A stretch of 64,000 nucleotides of DNA from Pedobacter segetis (GCF_016623585.1 NZ_JAEHFY010000001.1:186001-250000), one strand, 5' to 3'; shown: positions 28,275 through 37,769, numbered from the stretch's first letter. Made by a program: numbers and translations. The notes: generated by a model not told the origin, from the letters alone.

Positions 28275-28856
28275 GTGGATAAAACCTTGTTAAATAAAGT
28301 AGAAGAATTTGTTTCCCAGCACCTGAGAAACAATTTATCCCCAAAGCTTTACTTCCATAATTACAGCCATACCAAAGAGGTTGTTTTTGCTGTAAAAGAA
28401 ATAAAAAGCCATTGTTTTTTGAACACCCAAGAAACAGAAATCTTAACCATTGCCGCTTGGTTTCATGATTGTGGCTACAGCGTTTCCTATAAAGGGCATG
28501 AAAATGAAAGTTGCCGAATAGCCGTAGAATTTTTAAAAAATAATAATTTTCCCAACAATTTAACTTTTAGGGTTACAGATTGCATATTGGCCACAAAATA
28601 TCCGCAACAACCAAAGAATATTTTAGAGGATATACTTTGCGATGCAGATCTATTCCATTTTACCAGAACAGATTATGAGCGCCATCATCTATCTTTAAGG
28701 AAAGAATGGGAAATTTATTTGAATAAAAAATATACCGATCAAGAGTGGAAGCAACTCAATTGCGACCTGCTTAAAAACCACCATTACTTCACAAAATACG
28801 GTAAAAATATTCTTGAAAAGTTTAAAGCCGTAAATCTGAAATTGATGGAATGTTAA
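28275..28856 (+). CDS. HD-domain phosphohydrolase
   Basis: The 193-residue soluble protein shows the HD metal-site pattern: H32 (NYSHTKEV), H64-D65 (WFHDCGY), H75 in KGHE and D123 (CDADLFHF). It most resembles predicted HD-type metal-dependent phosphohydrolases that act on nucleotides or related phosphoesters; substrate unknown. The start is GTG at 28275; the first in-frame stop upstream is only a few codons away, so no earlier start exists. It lies 138 bp after the 2OG oxygenase but beyond its terminator. Confidence 0.85.
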   Translation: MDKTLLNKVEEFVSQHLRNNLSPKLYFHNYSHTKEVVFAVKEIKSHCFLNTQETEILTIAAWFHDCGYSVSYKGHENESCRIAVEFLKNNNFPNNLTFRVTDCILATKYPQQPKNILEDILCDADLFHFTRTDYERHHLSLRKEWEIYLNKKYTDQEWKQLNCDLLKNHHYFTKYGKNILEKFKAVNLKLMEC

Positions 28857-29118
28857 AATTCGCAAGTTTTATCCGCTAATGCACTAATTTTCACGAATGT
28901 TATGGGCGTTAGATTTTACCAATCAGAGCATAGTTTTTCTTAATCCCTTTATGGATGCGAATGTTTTGAGGATGATTATGCTGGATAAAACATTCGGGTT
29001 ACTTTTTATCTCACAGATTCAACAAAAATTTGAACTGATTTTTTTTAACAATGATTGCTAATGTAGAATTGGGACCGAAATAATGGCTAATAGAATTTTG
29101 CGATTACCGGCAAAAAAA
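28857..29118. other. Convergent intergenic gap
   Basis: This AT-rich gap lies between the HD gene and gmhA. I see no gene, clear hairpin or repeat. Confidence 0.4.
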
Positions 29119-29712
29119 TTAATCGATAATATCTGCGGGGCTTATTTTATTTTCTATAAAATCTATCAGAGAATGTATGATCTTAATGTGTACTTCTTTT
29201 ATCCTATCAGAATAACCCGTATGGGAAACCCTAATTTCTATATCACAAAGGTTTTTCATTTCGCCACCATCTTTACCGGTTAAACCAATTACTTTCATTC
29301 CCTTTTGCTTTGCTGCTTTTATAGCGTTCAGGATATTTGCTGAATTTCCGCTGGTGCTTATCGCAAATAAAACATCGTTTTTATTCCCTAAACCTTCAAC
29401 AAACCTAGAGAAGACACGATCAAAGCCATAATCATTTGCCGTACAGGTAATATGGGAAACATCAGAAATAGCGATAGCGGCCATTGCTCTTCTATCTTCT
29501 CTGTAACGGCCAGAAAGTTCTTCTGCAAAGTGCATGGCATCACACATAGAACCACCATTGCCACAAGAGATAACTTTGTTGCCGTTCAAAAGTGCACCAA
29601 CAATCAAATGCCCTGCTTTTTCTATGGTTTTAAAGTTTTCATCATCAGATAAAAAAGTTTTTAAAACAGAATTTGCTTGCGTAAAATGGTTTTTGATGCC
29701 TTTGTAATCCAT
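29119..29712 (-). CDS. gmhA: Phosphoheptose isomerase-type SIS-domain protein
   Basis: The 197-residue protein is one SIS domain with the GmhA hallmark run [20 protein letters not shown], followed by RYREDR, and later [13 protein letters not shown]. GmhA converts sedoheptulose 7-phosphate to D-glycero-heptose 7-phosphate, the first step to the heptose of lipopolysaccharide core. Its length matches the family. It is the last gene of a tight operon and starts two bases after the pfkA stop, which places heptose formation beside a glycolytic enzyme. Confidence 0.9.
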   Translation of the reverse strand: MDYKGIKNHFTQANSVLKTFLSDDENFKTIEKAGHLIVGALLNGNKVISCGNGGSMCDAMHFAEELSGRYREDRRAMAAIAISDVSHITCTANDYGFDRVFSRFVEGLGNKNDVLFAISTSGNSANILNAIKAAKQKGMKVIGLTGKDGGEMKNLCDIEIRVSHTGYSDRIKEVHIKIIHSLIDFIENKISPADIID

Positions 29713-29714
29713 AT

Positions 29715-30695
29715 TTATAAAGATAATATCTCAACTATTTTTAGCAAATCTTTATTAATCTCTACGTGGTGCTTAATGGCGTGATCAAAGGGAGTAAAGG
29801 CAATTTTTCCGTGTATCAACCCCACCATTTCTCCTTTTCTGCCCGTCATAAGGTTTTCTACTGCCGCAACCGCCAACCTGCTTGCCAAAACACGGTCCAT
29901 ACAGGTTGGCTTACCGCCCCTTTGTATATGCCCAAGTATAGATACCCGAGTATCATACTGAGGGAATTTCAGTTTTATTTTGTCGGCAATTTCAAAGGCA
30001 CCGCCAGAATCTCCTTCTCCTTCGGCAACTATCAATATTTTTGATGATTTATCCTTACGGCTGATTTCTAAACGGTGCATCAATGCGGCCATATCTGTTT
30101 TGGTTTCTGGGATCATGATAGATTCTGCACCTACGCCAATACCACTTCGCAAAGCAATTAAACCGCAATCCCTACCCATTACTTCTACAATAAATAAACG
30201 ATCGTGAGATTCTGCGGTATCTCTTATTTTATCTATTGCATCGGTTACGGTGTTGATAGAAGTATCGTAGCCAATGGTAAAATCGGTCCCAAACAGATCG
30301 TTATCAATGGTGCCGGGCAAGCCTAAAATAGGGAAATCATATTCTTCGCCAAAAACCTTTGCACCGGTAAATGTACCGTCTCCGCCAATGGCAATTAATG
30401 CGTCAATTTCTGCACCTTTCAATTGGTCATAGGCTTCTTTTCTTCCTTCCGGAGTTAGAAAAGCCATGCTCCTGGCGGTTTTTAAAATCGTTCCTCCCCT
30501 TTGGATAATGTTTGCTACGGATTTCCTATCCATATCCATAAACTCTCCGTTTATCATCCCCTCATACCCTCTTTTAATGCCTAAAACCTCAATATTGTAA
30601 AATATAGCTGTTCTTACAACGGCCCTAATAGCAGCATTCATACCCGGAGAATCTCCTCCAGAAGTAAAAACACCTATTTTTCTTATTTTGTTCAT
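29715..30695 (-). CDS. pfkA: 6-phosphofructokinase
   Basis: The 326-residue protein is of the standard bacterial ATP-PfkA size. It phosphorylates fructose 6-phosphate to fructose 1,6-bisphosphate. Motifs are [19 protein letters not shown] (ATP site), [10 protein letters not shown] with the adenine-pocket [17 protein letters not shown] with catalytic aspartates, and ILGHIQRGG. The GGDGT form of the loop supports ATP rather than pyrophosphate use. Its ATG overlaps the dsbD stop by four bases (ATGA). Expression is thus tied to the birA-dsbD-pfkA-gmhA transcript. Confidence 0.96.
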   Translation of the reverse strand: MNKIRKIGVFTSGGDSPGMNAAIRAVVRTAIFYNIEVLGIKRGYEGMINGEFMDMDRKSVANIIQRGGTILKTARSMAFLTPEGRKEAYDQLKGAEIDALIAIGGDGTFTGAKVFGEEYDFPILGLPGTIDNDLFGTDFTIGYDTSINTVTDAIDKIRDTAESHDRLFIVEVMGRDCGLIALRSGIGVGAESIMIPETKTDMAALMHRLEISRKDKSSKILIVAEGEGDSGGAFEIADKIKLKFPQYDTRVSILGHIQRGGKPTCMDRVLASRLAVAAVENLMTGRKGEMVGLIHGKIAFTPFDHAIKHHVEINKDLLKIVEILSL

Positions 30696-32785
30696 TTATT
30701 ATTGTTACGATAAGCAGCTAAACCGCTATCTAAAAAGTTTATATAATTTTTTATATCTAAATTGAAAGCTTGTGGCTGTACCAAAACTTTACTTGTATTA
30801 TTTACTATCACATAATAAGGTTGCGAGTTGGTGGCAAAGGTTGCCGCCTGAAAATCGCTCCATTTATTTCCCAAGGTTTTAATGGTTTTCCCAGAATATT
30901 TAGAAACGTATTGCTCTTTTTCCGGAAGTTCGGTTTTATCATCCACATATAAAGAGATTAAAACATAATCTTCTTGTAGCCTTCTTAAAACCTCCCTATC
31001 GCTCCAAACAGAGGCTTCCATTTTTCTGCAATTTACACAACTATGCCCTGTAAAATCTATTAAAACGGGCTTATTCTGTTGTTTTGCATAGGCCAAACCT
31101 TGGTCGTAATCAAAGAACGCGTCTAAATTATGCGGGGCTTTAAATAAGCTTGCATACTTTTTCTTTACCGTATCTTGCTCAATATTTGGCGAAGATAAGG
31201 TATTAGTATATAAATCAAAATCTTGGGTGGTTTGTGGCGGTAACCAAGCACTAATAGCTTTTAAAGGTGCGCCCCAAAGTCCGGGAATCATGTAAACAGT
31301 AAATGCAAGAACAATAATTGATATAAAAAGACGCGGAATGGTAACAAAAGGCAGATCACTATCATGAGAGAACTTTAGCTTACCTAAAACATAAAAACCG
31401 AGCATGGCGAATATCACGATCCACAAAACCAAGAATACTTCTCTATCCAATAATTCCCAGTGGTAGGCCAGATCTACGTTTGATAAAAATTTAAGGGCCA
31501 AAGCTAATTCTATAAATCCTAGAGCAACTTTTACACTGTTTAACCAACCTCCAGATTTCGGCAATGATTTCAGTAGCGATGGAAAAGCTGCAAATAGCGT
31601 AAACGGAATAGCCAAAGCGAGTGAAAACCCAAACATACCAATTGCTGGGCCAACTCTTTCGCCCATAGAAGCAGCTTGTACCAATAAGGTTCCAATGATT
31701 GGGCCAGTGCAAGAAAAAGAAACCAACGCTAAAGCAAAAGCCATAAAAAACAGACCTGTTAAGCCGCCTTTATCAGATTTTTCATCCATTTTATTTGCCC
31801 AAGAATTAGGGAGGTTAATTTCAAAAGCACCAAAGAATGATATTGCAAAAACAACCAAAAGCAAAAAGAACAAGAAATTAAATACGCCGTTACTCGCTAA
31901 ATTGTTAAGTGCATCCGATCCAAAAAACACGGTTATTGCCAAACCCAATAACACGTAAATCACAATTATAGATAGGCCATAGATAAAGGCATGAGAGATC
32001 GCTTTTGCCCTGCTATCTGCTTTTTTTGTAAAAAAGCTGACGGTTAAAGGTAGCATTGGGAAAATACAGGGCATAATCAAAGCCAATAAGCCACCTATAA
32101 ATCCTGCAATAAAAATTGCCCACAAACTCTGTTTTTTTGTTTTATCGGCAATGGGTTTAATGGTTAATTGAGCAGAATCTATATTGATTTTCGGGGTTTT
32201 GGCAGCATTTAAGTTGGTATCTTTTTTACCGATGCCAACACTATCTACAATAATTACCGGTTTTTTAGTTTCTGCATCTTTAGGTTTCCCAACATCGGCG
32301 GAAGCCAAACTATTTACGGGCTGGTTTGCGCTTACTTTGATGGCAAATTCTACTTCTTCTGGTGGTAAACATTGCTTATCGTTACAAACCATAAACTCTA
32401 AAGTGCCTTTAACCGTAGTTTCTGGTTTGTTCAGTTTGATTTTTTGTTTAAAAACAGCTTTGTTTTCATGCCAAGATATTTGCATCCCAAAATTGTTATC
32501 ATAGGCTGATATTGGTTTTGGTGCTTCGGTAGTTTTACCATCTAGCTTATAATCAGCTGATTTTACAAAAGTTAAACTTGTAGAAATGGGCCCTCCATCG
32601 GGGATATTTAATGAATAAACATGCCAACCGTTTTCTATGTTGGCGGTAGCTATCAAATAAGCTTCCTTTGTATTAATGTTTTGTGATGAAAATGACCATT
32701 TAACGGGCTTCAGAATTTGTGAAAACCCATAAAAACCGGTCAATATTAAAACCCACAGCGCAAATATTTTTTTCATCTCAATCAA
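30692..32785 (-). CDS. dsbD: Thiol:disulfide interchange protein DsbD
   Basis: The 697-residue inner-membrane protein carries electrons from cytosolic thioredoxin to the periplasm. It has a signal sequence, an N-terminal DsbD-alpha-like periplasmic domain (about 25-160, with CNDKQC), a central block of eight helices with the conserved membrane cysteines (MPCIFPMLP and FSCTGP), and a C-terminal thioredoxin-like domain with CVNC in DFTGHSCVNCRKME. All three redox cysteine pairs are visible. It overlaps birA by eight bases and pfkA by four. Similar proteins in the phylum serve cytochrome maturation and envelope disulfide isomerisation. Confidence 0.93.
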   Translation of the reverse strand: MIEMKKIFALWVLILTGFYGFSQILKPVKWSFSSQNINTKEAYLIATANIENGWHVYSLNIPDGGPISTSLTFVKSADYKLDGKTTEAPKPISAYDNNFGMQISWHENKAVFKQKIKLNKPETTVKGTLEFMVCNDKQCLPPEEVEFAIKVSANQPVNSLASADVGKPKDAETKKPVIIVDSVGIGKKDTNLNAAKTPKINIDSAQLTIKPIADKTKKQSLWAIFIAGFIGGLLALIMPCIFPMLPLTVSFFTKKADSRAKAISHAFIYGLSIIVIYVLLGLAITVFFGSDALNNLASNGVFNFLFFLLLVVFAISFFGAFEINLPNSWANKMDEKSDKGGLTGLFFMAFALALVSFSCTGPIIGTLLVQAASMGERVGPAIGMFGFSLALAIPFTLFAAFPSLLKSLPKSGGWLNSVKVALGFIELALALKFLSNVDLAYHWELLDREVFLVLWIVIFAMLGFYVLGKLKFSHDSDLPFVTIPRLFISIIVLAFTVYMIPGLWGAPLKAISAWLPPQTTQDFDLYTNTLSSPNIEQDTVKKKYASLFKAPHNLDAFFDYDQGLAYAKQQNKPVLIDFTGHSCVNCRKMEASVWSDREVLRRLQEDYVLISLYVDDKTELPEKEQYVSKYSGKTIKTLGNKWSDFQAATFATNSQPYYVIVNNTSKVLVQPQAFNLDIKNYINFLDSGLAAYRNNNK

Positions 32786-33548
32786 ATATGAATGTTAGCT
32801 CTTTTAAATCAAACTCCTTAATGTCATTATCGATAATTAACCTTAAATGCCCATTTGCACCAACATCTTTAATGGTGGCTATTATTTCTTTCCCATCAAT
32901 TTTAAACAACCCGGGTTTGTTTATCCTTAAAAGATGTGAAAGATAATCAGCGTTAAGTAAATCTAATTTACCGGCCTTTAGTTGCAAATAGCGTTTTTCT
33001 ATCGTTTTGCAAATTTGGGCTAATAAATCTGCTAAGTCATAATTTTGATGTAAGATTTTTGATAAAGAACTTGCCCTGTGGCTTAGTTCTCCAAATTCCT
33101 TTTGGTTGATGTTTAGCCCAATGCCAACAATACTTTCTTTTAATTGATAACCTTTTGTAATATTTTCGATCAAGATGCCACCAATCTTTTTATAGTGATA
33201 ATAAATATCATTGGGCCATTTAATTTTACAGGCATCGCCCAAAAGGGGAATTAAACCATCTAAAATACCCAAGCAAATGGCTTTATTTAGTTCAAATTGA
33301 TGATTAACGGCCAAAAAAACAGGCCTTAAATAAATGCTAAAAGTTAAATTTTCGCCAGCTTTGCTTTCCCAAACGTTATTGCTTTGCCCCCTGCCCGCAA
33401 ACTGATGGTCTGCCATAATAACAGTACCTTCTAGCAATGGCTTAGAATTTGAAAGTAAATCTTTAACATAAGTATTGGTAGAATTAACCGCCGATAATTT
33501 TACAATGGTTTGTCCAACAAATAGTGTTAAAAATGTGTTATTTTGCAA
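32778..33548 (-). CDS. birA: Biotin-[acetyl-CoA-carboxylase] ligase
   Basis: This 256-residue ligase attaches biotin to carrier proteins via biotinyl-AMP. The catalytic core shows GRGQSNNVW (biotin/ATP loop), KWPNDIYY, and IGIGLNIN. There is no N-terminal DNA-binding domain, so it is a monofunctional ligase and not a repressor. The start is TTG at 33548: the sequence MQNNTFLTLFVGQ matches the usual N-terminus and no ATG is available before the core. It is first in the operon and divergent from rsfS, with a gap of about 45 bp that must contain both promoters. Confidence 0.92.
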   Translation of the reverse strand: MQNNTFLTLFVGQTIVKLSAVNSTNTYVKDLLSNSKPLLEGTVIMADHQFAGRGQSNNVWESKAGENLTFSIYLRPVFLAVNHQFELNKAICLGILDGLIPLLGDACKIKWPNDIYYHYKKIGGILIENITKGYQLKESIVGIGLNINQKEFGELSHRASSLSKILHQNYDLADLLAQICKTIEKRYLQLKAGKLDLLNADYLSHLLRINKPGLFKIDGKEIIATIKDVGANGHLRLIIDNDIKEFDLKELTFIFD

Positions 33549-33594
33549 TGTGTTAAATAAAATTAAAATTACAGCCCAAAACTAAATCTTTTTG

Positions 33595-33969
33595 ATGGTA
33601 AAAAATAAAAATGTAAACCTATCCACAAATCTTTCTGAAGCCATTATCCACGGAATTCAAGAAATAAAGGGGAACGATATAGTGAGATTGGATTTAAGAA
33701 ACATTCATAGCTCTGTTGCCGATTATTTTGTTATCTGTCATGCCGAGTCTTCTACCCAAATAAAGGCCATTGCCGATAGCGTAGAGAAAGAAGTTTTTAA
33801 GGCATTAGGCCAAGAACCCTACAAAAAAGAAGGTTTGCAACACGCAGAATGGATCTTATTAGATTATTTTGATGTAGTAGTACACATTTTTAGAACAGAT
33901 AAAAGGGCATATTACGGCATAGAAGATTTATGGGGCGATGCCGAGTTTGAATACTATAAAAGCGCTTAG
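33595..33969 (+). CDS. rsfS: Ribosome silencing factor RsfS
   Basis: The product is about 124 residues (the preceding TTG at 33592 could add one). RsfS/RsfA binds ribosomal protein uL14 and blocks subunit joining during starvation. Family blocks are DIVRLDLRN, VADYFVICHAESSTQIKAIADSV, and EWILLDYFDVVVHIFRTDKRAYY, followed by LEDLWGDA-type ending (IEDLWGDAEF). The length is normal. ftsH begins 24 bases downstream, so both are likely on one transcript, an arrangement common in Bacteroidota. Confidence 0.95.
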   Translation: MVKNKNVNLSTNLSEAIIHGIQEIKGNDIVRLDLRNIHSSVADYFVICHAESSTQIKAIADSVEKEVFKALGQEPYKKEGLQHAEWILLDYFDVVVHIFRTDKRAYYGIEDLWGDAEFEYYKSA

Positions 33970-33993
33970 CATTAAGCCAAAACAAGAAACGAG

Positions 33994-36081
33994 ATGAAAG
34001 AAAGTTTAGATAAAAAAAAGCAAATAAAAAAAGTTCAGGGTAAGAAGATTATCCCAAAACCCCCTAAGTTTAACATTATGTGGGTTTACGGCATAGTGAT
34101 CTTGATAATTTTAGGGGTTCAGTTTTTCATGAGCAGCAACAACGCCCGTTTGATAACCTACCAGAAGTTTGAGAATGAGATGTTGAAAGCAGGGGACGTT
34201 GAGAAGCTAATTGCCTATAAACAAGAAGACTTGGTGGTGGCAGAAGTTTACATTAAAAAGGACAGGCTGTCAGAAGATAAGTATAAAGACCTTAAGGATC
34301 GTAACAACTTTTCTTTAAGCGGCAATAACCCACAGTATTATTTTACAGACGGTTCTTTCGAGTCTTTACAAAACCGGTTAAAAGAGTCTCAAAAAGATTT
34401 TACCGATGATCAAAAAGTTCCGCTAAGTTATGAGTCTAGAACAAGCCCCTTTTCCTCTCTTTTTTGGTCCTTCATAGTTCCCATTGGGATATTTGTAGTG
34501 GTTTGGATATTTATTATGCGCCGTATGGGCGGTGGTGCCGGCGGTGGTGCTGGCGGGCAGTTATTTAACATAGGTAAATCAAAGGCAACACTTTTTGATA
34601 AAGAATCTCAAGTTAGCATTACTTTTAGCGATGTGGCAGGTTTAGAGGAGGCCAAGCAAGAGGTTATGGAAATTGTAGATTTTCTTAAAAACCCACAGAA
34701 ATACACCAATTTAGGAGGTAAAATACCAAAGGGAGCGTTGTTGGTGGGTTCGCCCGGTACGGGTAAAACCCTAATGGCAAAAGCTGTTGCAGGCGAGGCA
34801 CAAGTTCCGTTCTTTTCACTTTCAGGGTCAGATTTTGTAGAGATGTTTGTAGGTGTTGGCGCATCAAGGGTAAGGGATCTGTTTAAACAAGCAAAAGATA
34901 AAGCACCATGTATAATTTTCATAGATGAGATTGATGCCATAGGCAGGGCAAGAGGTAAAAACAGCATGGTTGGCGGTAATGATGAGCGTGAAAATACCTT
35001 GAACCAATTATTGGTAGAAATGGATGGTTTCGGTACTGATTCTGGAATTATCATCATGGCGGCAACAAACCGCCCAGATGTGTTAGATTCTGCCTTGTTA
35101 AGGCCGGGCCGTTTTGATAGGCAAATCTCTATTGATAAACCAGATCTAGTTGGTAGAGAGCAAATTTTTAAAGTGCATTTGCAACCATTAAAATTGGCAG
35201 AAGGGGTAGATCCTAAAAAACTCTCGGCACAAACGCCAGGTTTTGCAGGTGCAGAAATAGCCAACGTGTGCAACGAAGCGGCCTTAATTGCAGCCCGAAG
35301 AAACAAAGAAGCGGTTGATATGCAAGATTTCCAAGATGCGGTGGATCGTGTGATCGGAGGTTTAGAAAAGAAAAATAAGATCATATCGCCAGAAGAGAAA
35401 AAAATAGTGGCTTACCATGAAGCCGGACATGCCATTGCGGGTTGGTTTTTAGAACACGCCGATCCATTGGTTAAAGTTTCCATAGTTCCAAGAGGGGTGG
35501 CAGCTTTAGGTTATGCTCAATACCTGCCTAAAGAACAATTTCTTTACACCACAGAGCAACTTACAGACGGAATGTGCATGACAATGGGTGGAAGAGTTGC
35601 AGAAGACATCACTTTTGGTAAGATTTCTACCGGCGCACAAAACGATTTAGAAAGGATTACAAAGCTGGCCTATGCCATGGTTACCGTTTATGGCATGAGC
35701 GATAAAGTAGGTAATGTATCTTTTAACGATCAAGGTAGTGAGTATAATTTTAATAAGCCATATTCTGAAAAAACATCAGAATTGATAGATTCTGAGGTAA
35801 GGGTTTTAATTAGTGATATCTATATAAAAACCAAAGAATTGCTAATTGAGAAGAAAGTAGGTTTAGAGGCTTTAGCTGTTAAACTTTTAGAGAAGGAAAT
35901 ACTTTACCAAAGCGATTTAGAAGAGATTTTAGGTAAGCGCCCGTTTGATAACCGCACCACTTATGATGAGTTTGTTAACGGTAAAGAAGGAGGCGACCAA
36001 GGTATCATCGCAGAAAACATCCATCCAGAACCAGTTGGAGATTCTACAGAACCTTTAAAAGCTTCTAAAACCAGTAAATAA
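33994..36081 (+). CDS. ftsH: ATP-dependent zinc metalloprotease FtsH
   Basis: The 695-residue membrane-anchored AAA protease degrades misfolded membrane and some soluble proteins. There is one helix at about 27-45, a periplasmic domain (about 46-155), a second helix (about 156-175) followed by a glycine-rich linker, then the AAA module. Walker A is GSPGTGKT at about 252-259, Walker B IIFIDEIDAIG, and the second region of homology ATNRPDVLD...RPGRFDR. The zinc site is H475-E-x-x-H479 in HEAGHAI. The C-terminus is acidic and variable. Gene order rsfS-ftsH-LUD is typical of the phylum. Confidence 0.97.
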   Translation: MKESLDKKKQIKKVQGKKIIPKPPKFNIMWVYGIVILIILGVQFFMSSNNARLITYQKFENEMLKAGDVEKLIAYKQEDLVVAEVYIKKDRLSEDKYKDLKDRNNFSLSGNNPQYYFTDGSFESLQNRLKESQKDFTDDQKVPLSYESRTSPFSSLFWSFIVPIGIFVVVWIFIMRRMGGGAGGGAGGQLFNIGKSKATLFDKESQVSITFSDVAGLEEAKQEVMEIVDFLKNPQKYTNLGGKIPKGALLVGSPGTGKTLMAKAVAGEAQVPFFSLSGSDFVEMFVGVGASRVRDLFKQAKDKAPCIIFIDEIDAIGRARGKNSMVGGNDERENTLNQLLVEMDGFGTDSGIIIMAATNRPDVLDSALLRPGRFDRQISIDKPDLVGREQIFKVHLQPLKLAEGVDPKKLSAQTPGFAGAEIANVCNEAALIAARRNKEAVDMQDFQDAVDRVIGGLEKKNKIISPEEKKIVAYHEAGHAIAGWFLEHADPLVKVSIVPRGVAALGYAQYLPKEQFLYTTEQLTDGMCMTMGGRVAEDITFGKISTGAQNDLERITKLAYAMVTVYGMSDKVGNVSFNDQGSEYNFNKPYSEKTSELIDSEVRVLISDIYIKTKELLIEKKVGLEALAVKLLEKEILYQSDLEEILGKRPFDNRTTYDEFVNGKEGGDQGIIAENIHPEPVGDSTEPLKASKTSK

Positions 36082-36090
36082 TTTTTTGAA

Positions 36091-36244
36091 GAAGCGGTCT
36101 CAAAATAATTCGATTGTCATGCTGTCTGCCAATTGGCGGATAAGCATCTCATTTACAAGTTGACAAATTATATGGAAACTCATTTTGATAAAATTCAGTT
36201 TAGCCAGCCGGGTAACCGAATGACACGTGTTTTGAGACAGTTTC
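36091..36244. mobile_element. Putative MITE-like element with imperfect terminal inverted repeats
   Basis: The left end GAAGCGGTCTCAAAA (36091-36105) and the right end TTTTGAGACAGTTTC (36230-36244) are inverted copies with three mismatches. Between them lie TGTCAT and ATGACA as inner inverted parts and the palindrome-like CTGCCAATTGGCGG. It carries no open frame. The 154-bp size, terminal repeats and placement in a gap fit a non-autonomous element; no transposase is nearby. A target-site duplication was not recognised. Confidence 0.45.
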
Positions 36245-36277
36245 TTTTTGTTTAAATAAATCCTTTTAATAATAAAT

Positions 36278-36922
36278 ATGAAGGAGAGTACCACTTCAAA
36301 AGAGCGCTTATTAAAAAAGATAAGAAAGGCACTTTTAGAGAAAAGAGAAAATCCTTATCCTAATTTGGAGGAAATGCCCCTTTATCCTCCGATAACAGAG
36401 TTGCCCGAAGTTGTTTTTGCCCAAGAGTTTACCAAGGTAAGCGGACAGTTTGTTTATTGTGAAAATGAAATATCATTTATAGAAAACATTTTGCTGTTAG
36501 CCGATGAAAAAAAATGGCGTAAAATTTATTGCTGGGAACCAAAGCTTCAAGAATTACTAAACACCTACGAATACCCTTTTTATGCAACCGATAAAGATTT
36601 TGAATTAGCAGAAGTTGGTTTAACACTTTGTGAATGTTTGGTTGCCAGAAATGGCTCTATCATGGTAAGCAATGGAAATGCCGCAGGAAGAAGGCTGAGT
36701 ATTTATCCCCATGCCCATATTGTTGTTGCCTATACTTCACAGCTGGTTATAGATTTAAAAGATGGCTTTAGCCTCATCAAAGAAAAGTACGGCATCAATT
36801 TGCCTTCTATGCTTTCTACCATTACAGGCCCAAGCCGTACCGCCGATATTGAAAAAACTTTGGTTTTAGGTGCGCATGGCCCTAAGGAGCTTTATGTTTT
36901 TTTGTTGGATGATAGAAAGTAG
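36278..36922 (+). CDS. LUD-domain (LutC-like) protein
   Basis: The 214-residue cytosolic protein matches the LUD fold of LutC/YkgG proteins: LTLCECLVARNGSIMVSN, GRRLSIYPHAHIVVAYTSQLV, and STITGPSRTADIEKTLVLGAHGP. LutC works with LutA and LutB in iron-sulfur-dependent L-lactate oxidation, but neither partner is encoded here. In this phylum a lone LUD gene often follows ftsH, so its role may differ. The MITE-like element lies in the gap between ftsH and this gene and may separate it from ftsH transcription. The ATG at 36278 follows a T/A-rich leader. Confidence 0.85.
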   Translation: MKESTTSKERLLKKIRKALLEKRENPYPNLEEMPLYPPITELPEVVFAQEFTKVSGQFVYCENEISFIENILLLADEKKWRKIYCWEPKLQELLNTYEYPFYATDKDFELAEVGLTLCECLVARNGSIMVSNGNAAGRRLSIYPHAHIVVAYTSQLVIDLKDGFSLIKEKYGINLPSMLSTITGPSRTADIEKTLVLGAHGPKELYVFLLDDRK

Positions 36923-36932
36923 GCTTTTGGCC

Positions 36933-37256
36933 GATGATAAATATAAAAAACAAAAGAAAACTCAAAATCAGGATGCAACGATTAAAGAAATTGTAGAATA
37001 TTTTAAAGTTTATATTTTCGATAATCATATTTCAGCTTAAGGTAACACTCATTCAAAACCTAAAAGTTATAATATTAACCCAGTATTTGTAAAATATTTA
37101 TCTAAGGTTTTAGAAAACGCATACACCCCAATTGGAATCGCCAAAGCTTTATTTTTTCCGAGGGTTTTAGATACATCAATAAATACATCTTTTGGAACAG
37201 AGTTACTGGTTTTCCAAAATTCTATGATGGATGAGAAGAAAATCTATAGAAATTGA
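36933..37256 (+). pseudogene. Remnant of a probable type II restriction endonuclease gene
   Basis: One reading frame stays open from about 36933 to a TGA at 37254-37256 except for a TAA at 37038-37040. The second part reads SYNINPVFVKYLSKVLENAY, then IGIAKALFFPRVLDTSINTSFGT. The 'NP..v.YL', 'aKAL.yPR.LgTSi.TsFGt' pattern recalls type II restriction enzymes of the Alw26I/Eco31I or PmeII kind, where it comes shortly before the catalytic region. No start codon, no catalytic PD-(D/E)xK core and no methyltransferase gene are left. The assignment is from remembered motifs and tentative. Confidence 0.4.
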
Positions 37257-37570
37257 TCGAGAATCTAGATACTCAAGGCTTAATTGATAAGGGCTTAGAA
37301 GAATAAGCAAAAGTTATTTACCTATTAAGGATACGTTTTTTTATTCCTTCTTGATAATCAATATCTAAAAACCTCAGTTCGAGTATTGATTAATTTTATG
37401 ATGCTCAATTACTTTTTTACTATTGTAAAGCGGTTAAAGATTGAAGTGGCAACCCCGCCTGTAATTCGGGTAGGCTTTTTTGTCATTCCGGGAGGGGTAA
37501 TATTTATTTCATATCAATGACATTCAGACTTAAATATATCCTCAAGGGGTATTCGCTCGGGGTCGAAGGG

Positions 37571-37624
37571 AATGTCACCCTGAGCGAAGTCGAAGGGAAT
37601 GTCACCCTGAGCGAAGTCGAAGGG
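37571..37624. repeat. Two 27-bp direct repeats of the CTGAGC-GTCGAAG family
   Basis: AATGTCACCCTGAGCGAAGT plus CGAAGGG is repeated exactly at 37571-37597 and 37598-37624, with a partial copy before them (from about 37551). The core is the reverse complement type of the array that follows. Confidence 0.9.
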
Positions 37625-37647
37625 GGGCGTTGGGATTTATGCTTCGA

Positions 37648-37769
37648 CTCCGCTCAGCATGACAAAGCGGCTCCGCTCAGCATGGCAAAGCGGCTCTGCT
37701 CAGCATGGCAAAGCGGCTCCGCTCAGCATGGCAAAGCGGCTCTGCTCAGCATGGCAAAGCGGCTCTGCC
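37648..37769. repeat. Tandem array of five 23-bp units (minisatellite)
   Basis: Units start at 37648, 37671, 37694, 37717 and 37740, each 23 bp of the form CTCYGCTCAGCATGRCAAAG plus CGG, with a truncated sixth unit. Variation is limited to C/T at position 4 and one A/G. The first unit, with the preceding CTTCGA, is the inverted version of the repeat at 37571-37624, so the array probably grew from one interspersed repeat. Its frame is open but the translation is repetitive and not credible as a protein. Confidence 0.9.

Noticed and set aside
34608-35384. A 258-codon frame antisense to ftsH.
   Set aside because: It is the shadow of a strongly conserved AAA protease frame on the other strand.
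37648-37769. CRISPR-like look of regularly spaced repeats.
   Set aside because: The units are contiguous with no unique spacers and no cas genes are nearby. It is a plain tandem repeat.
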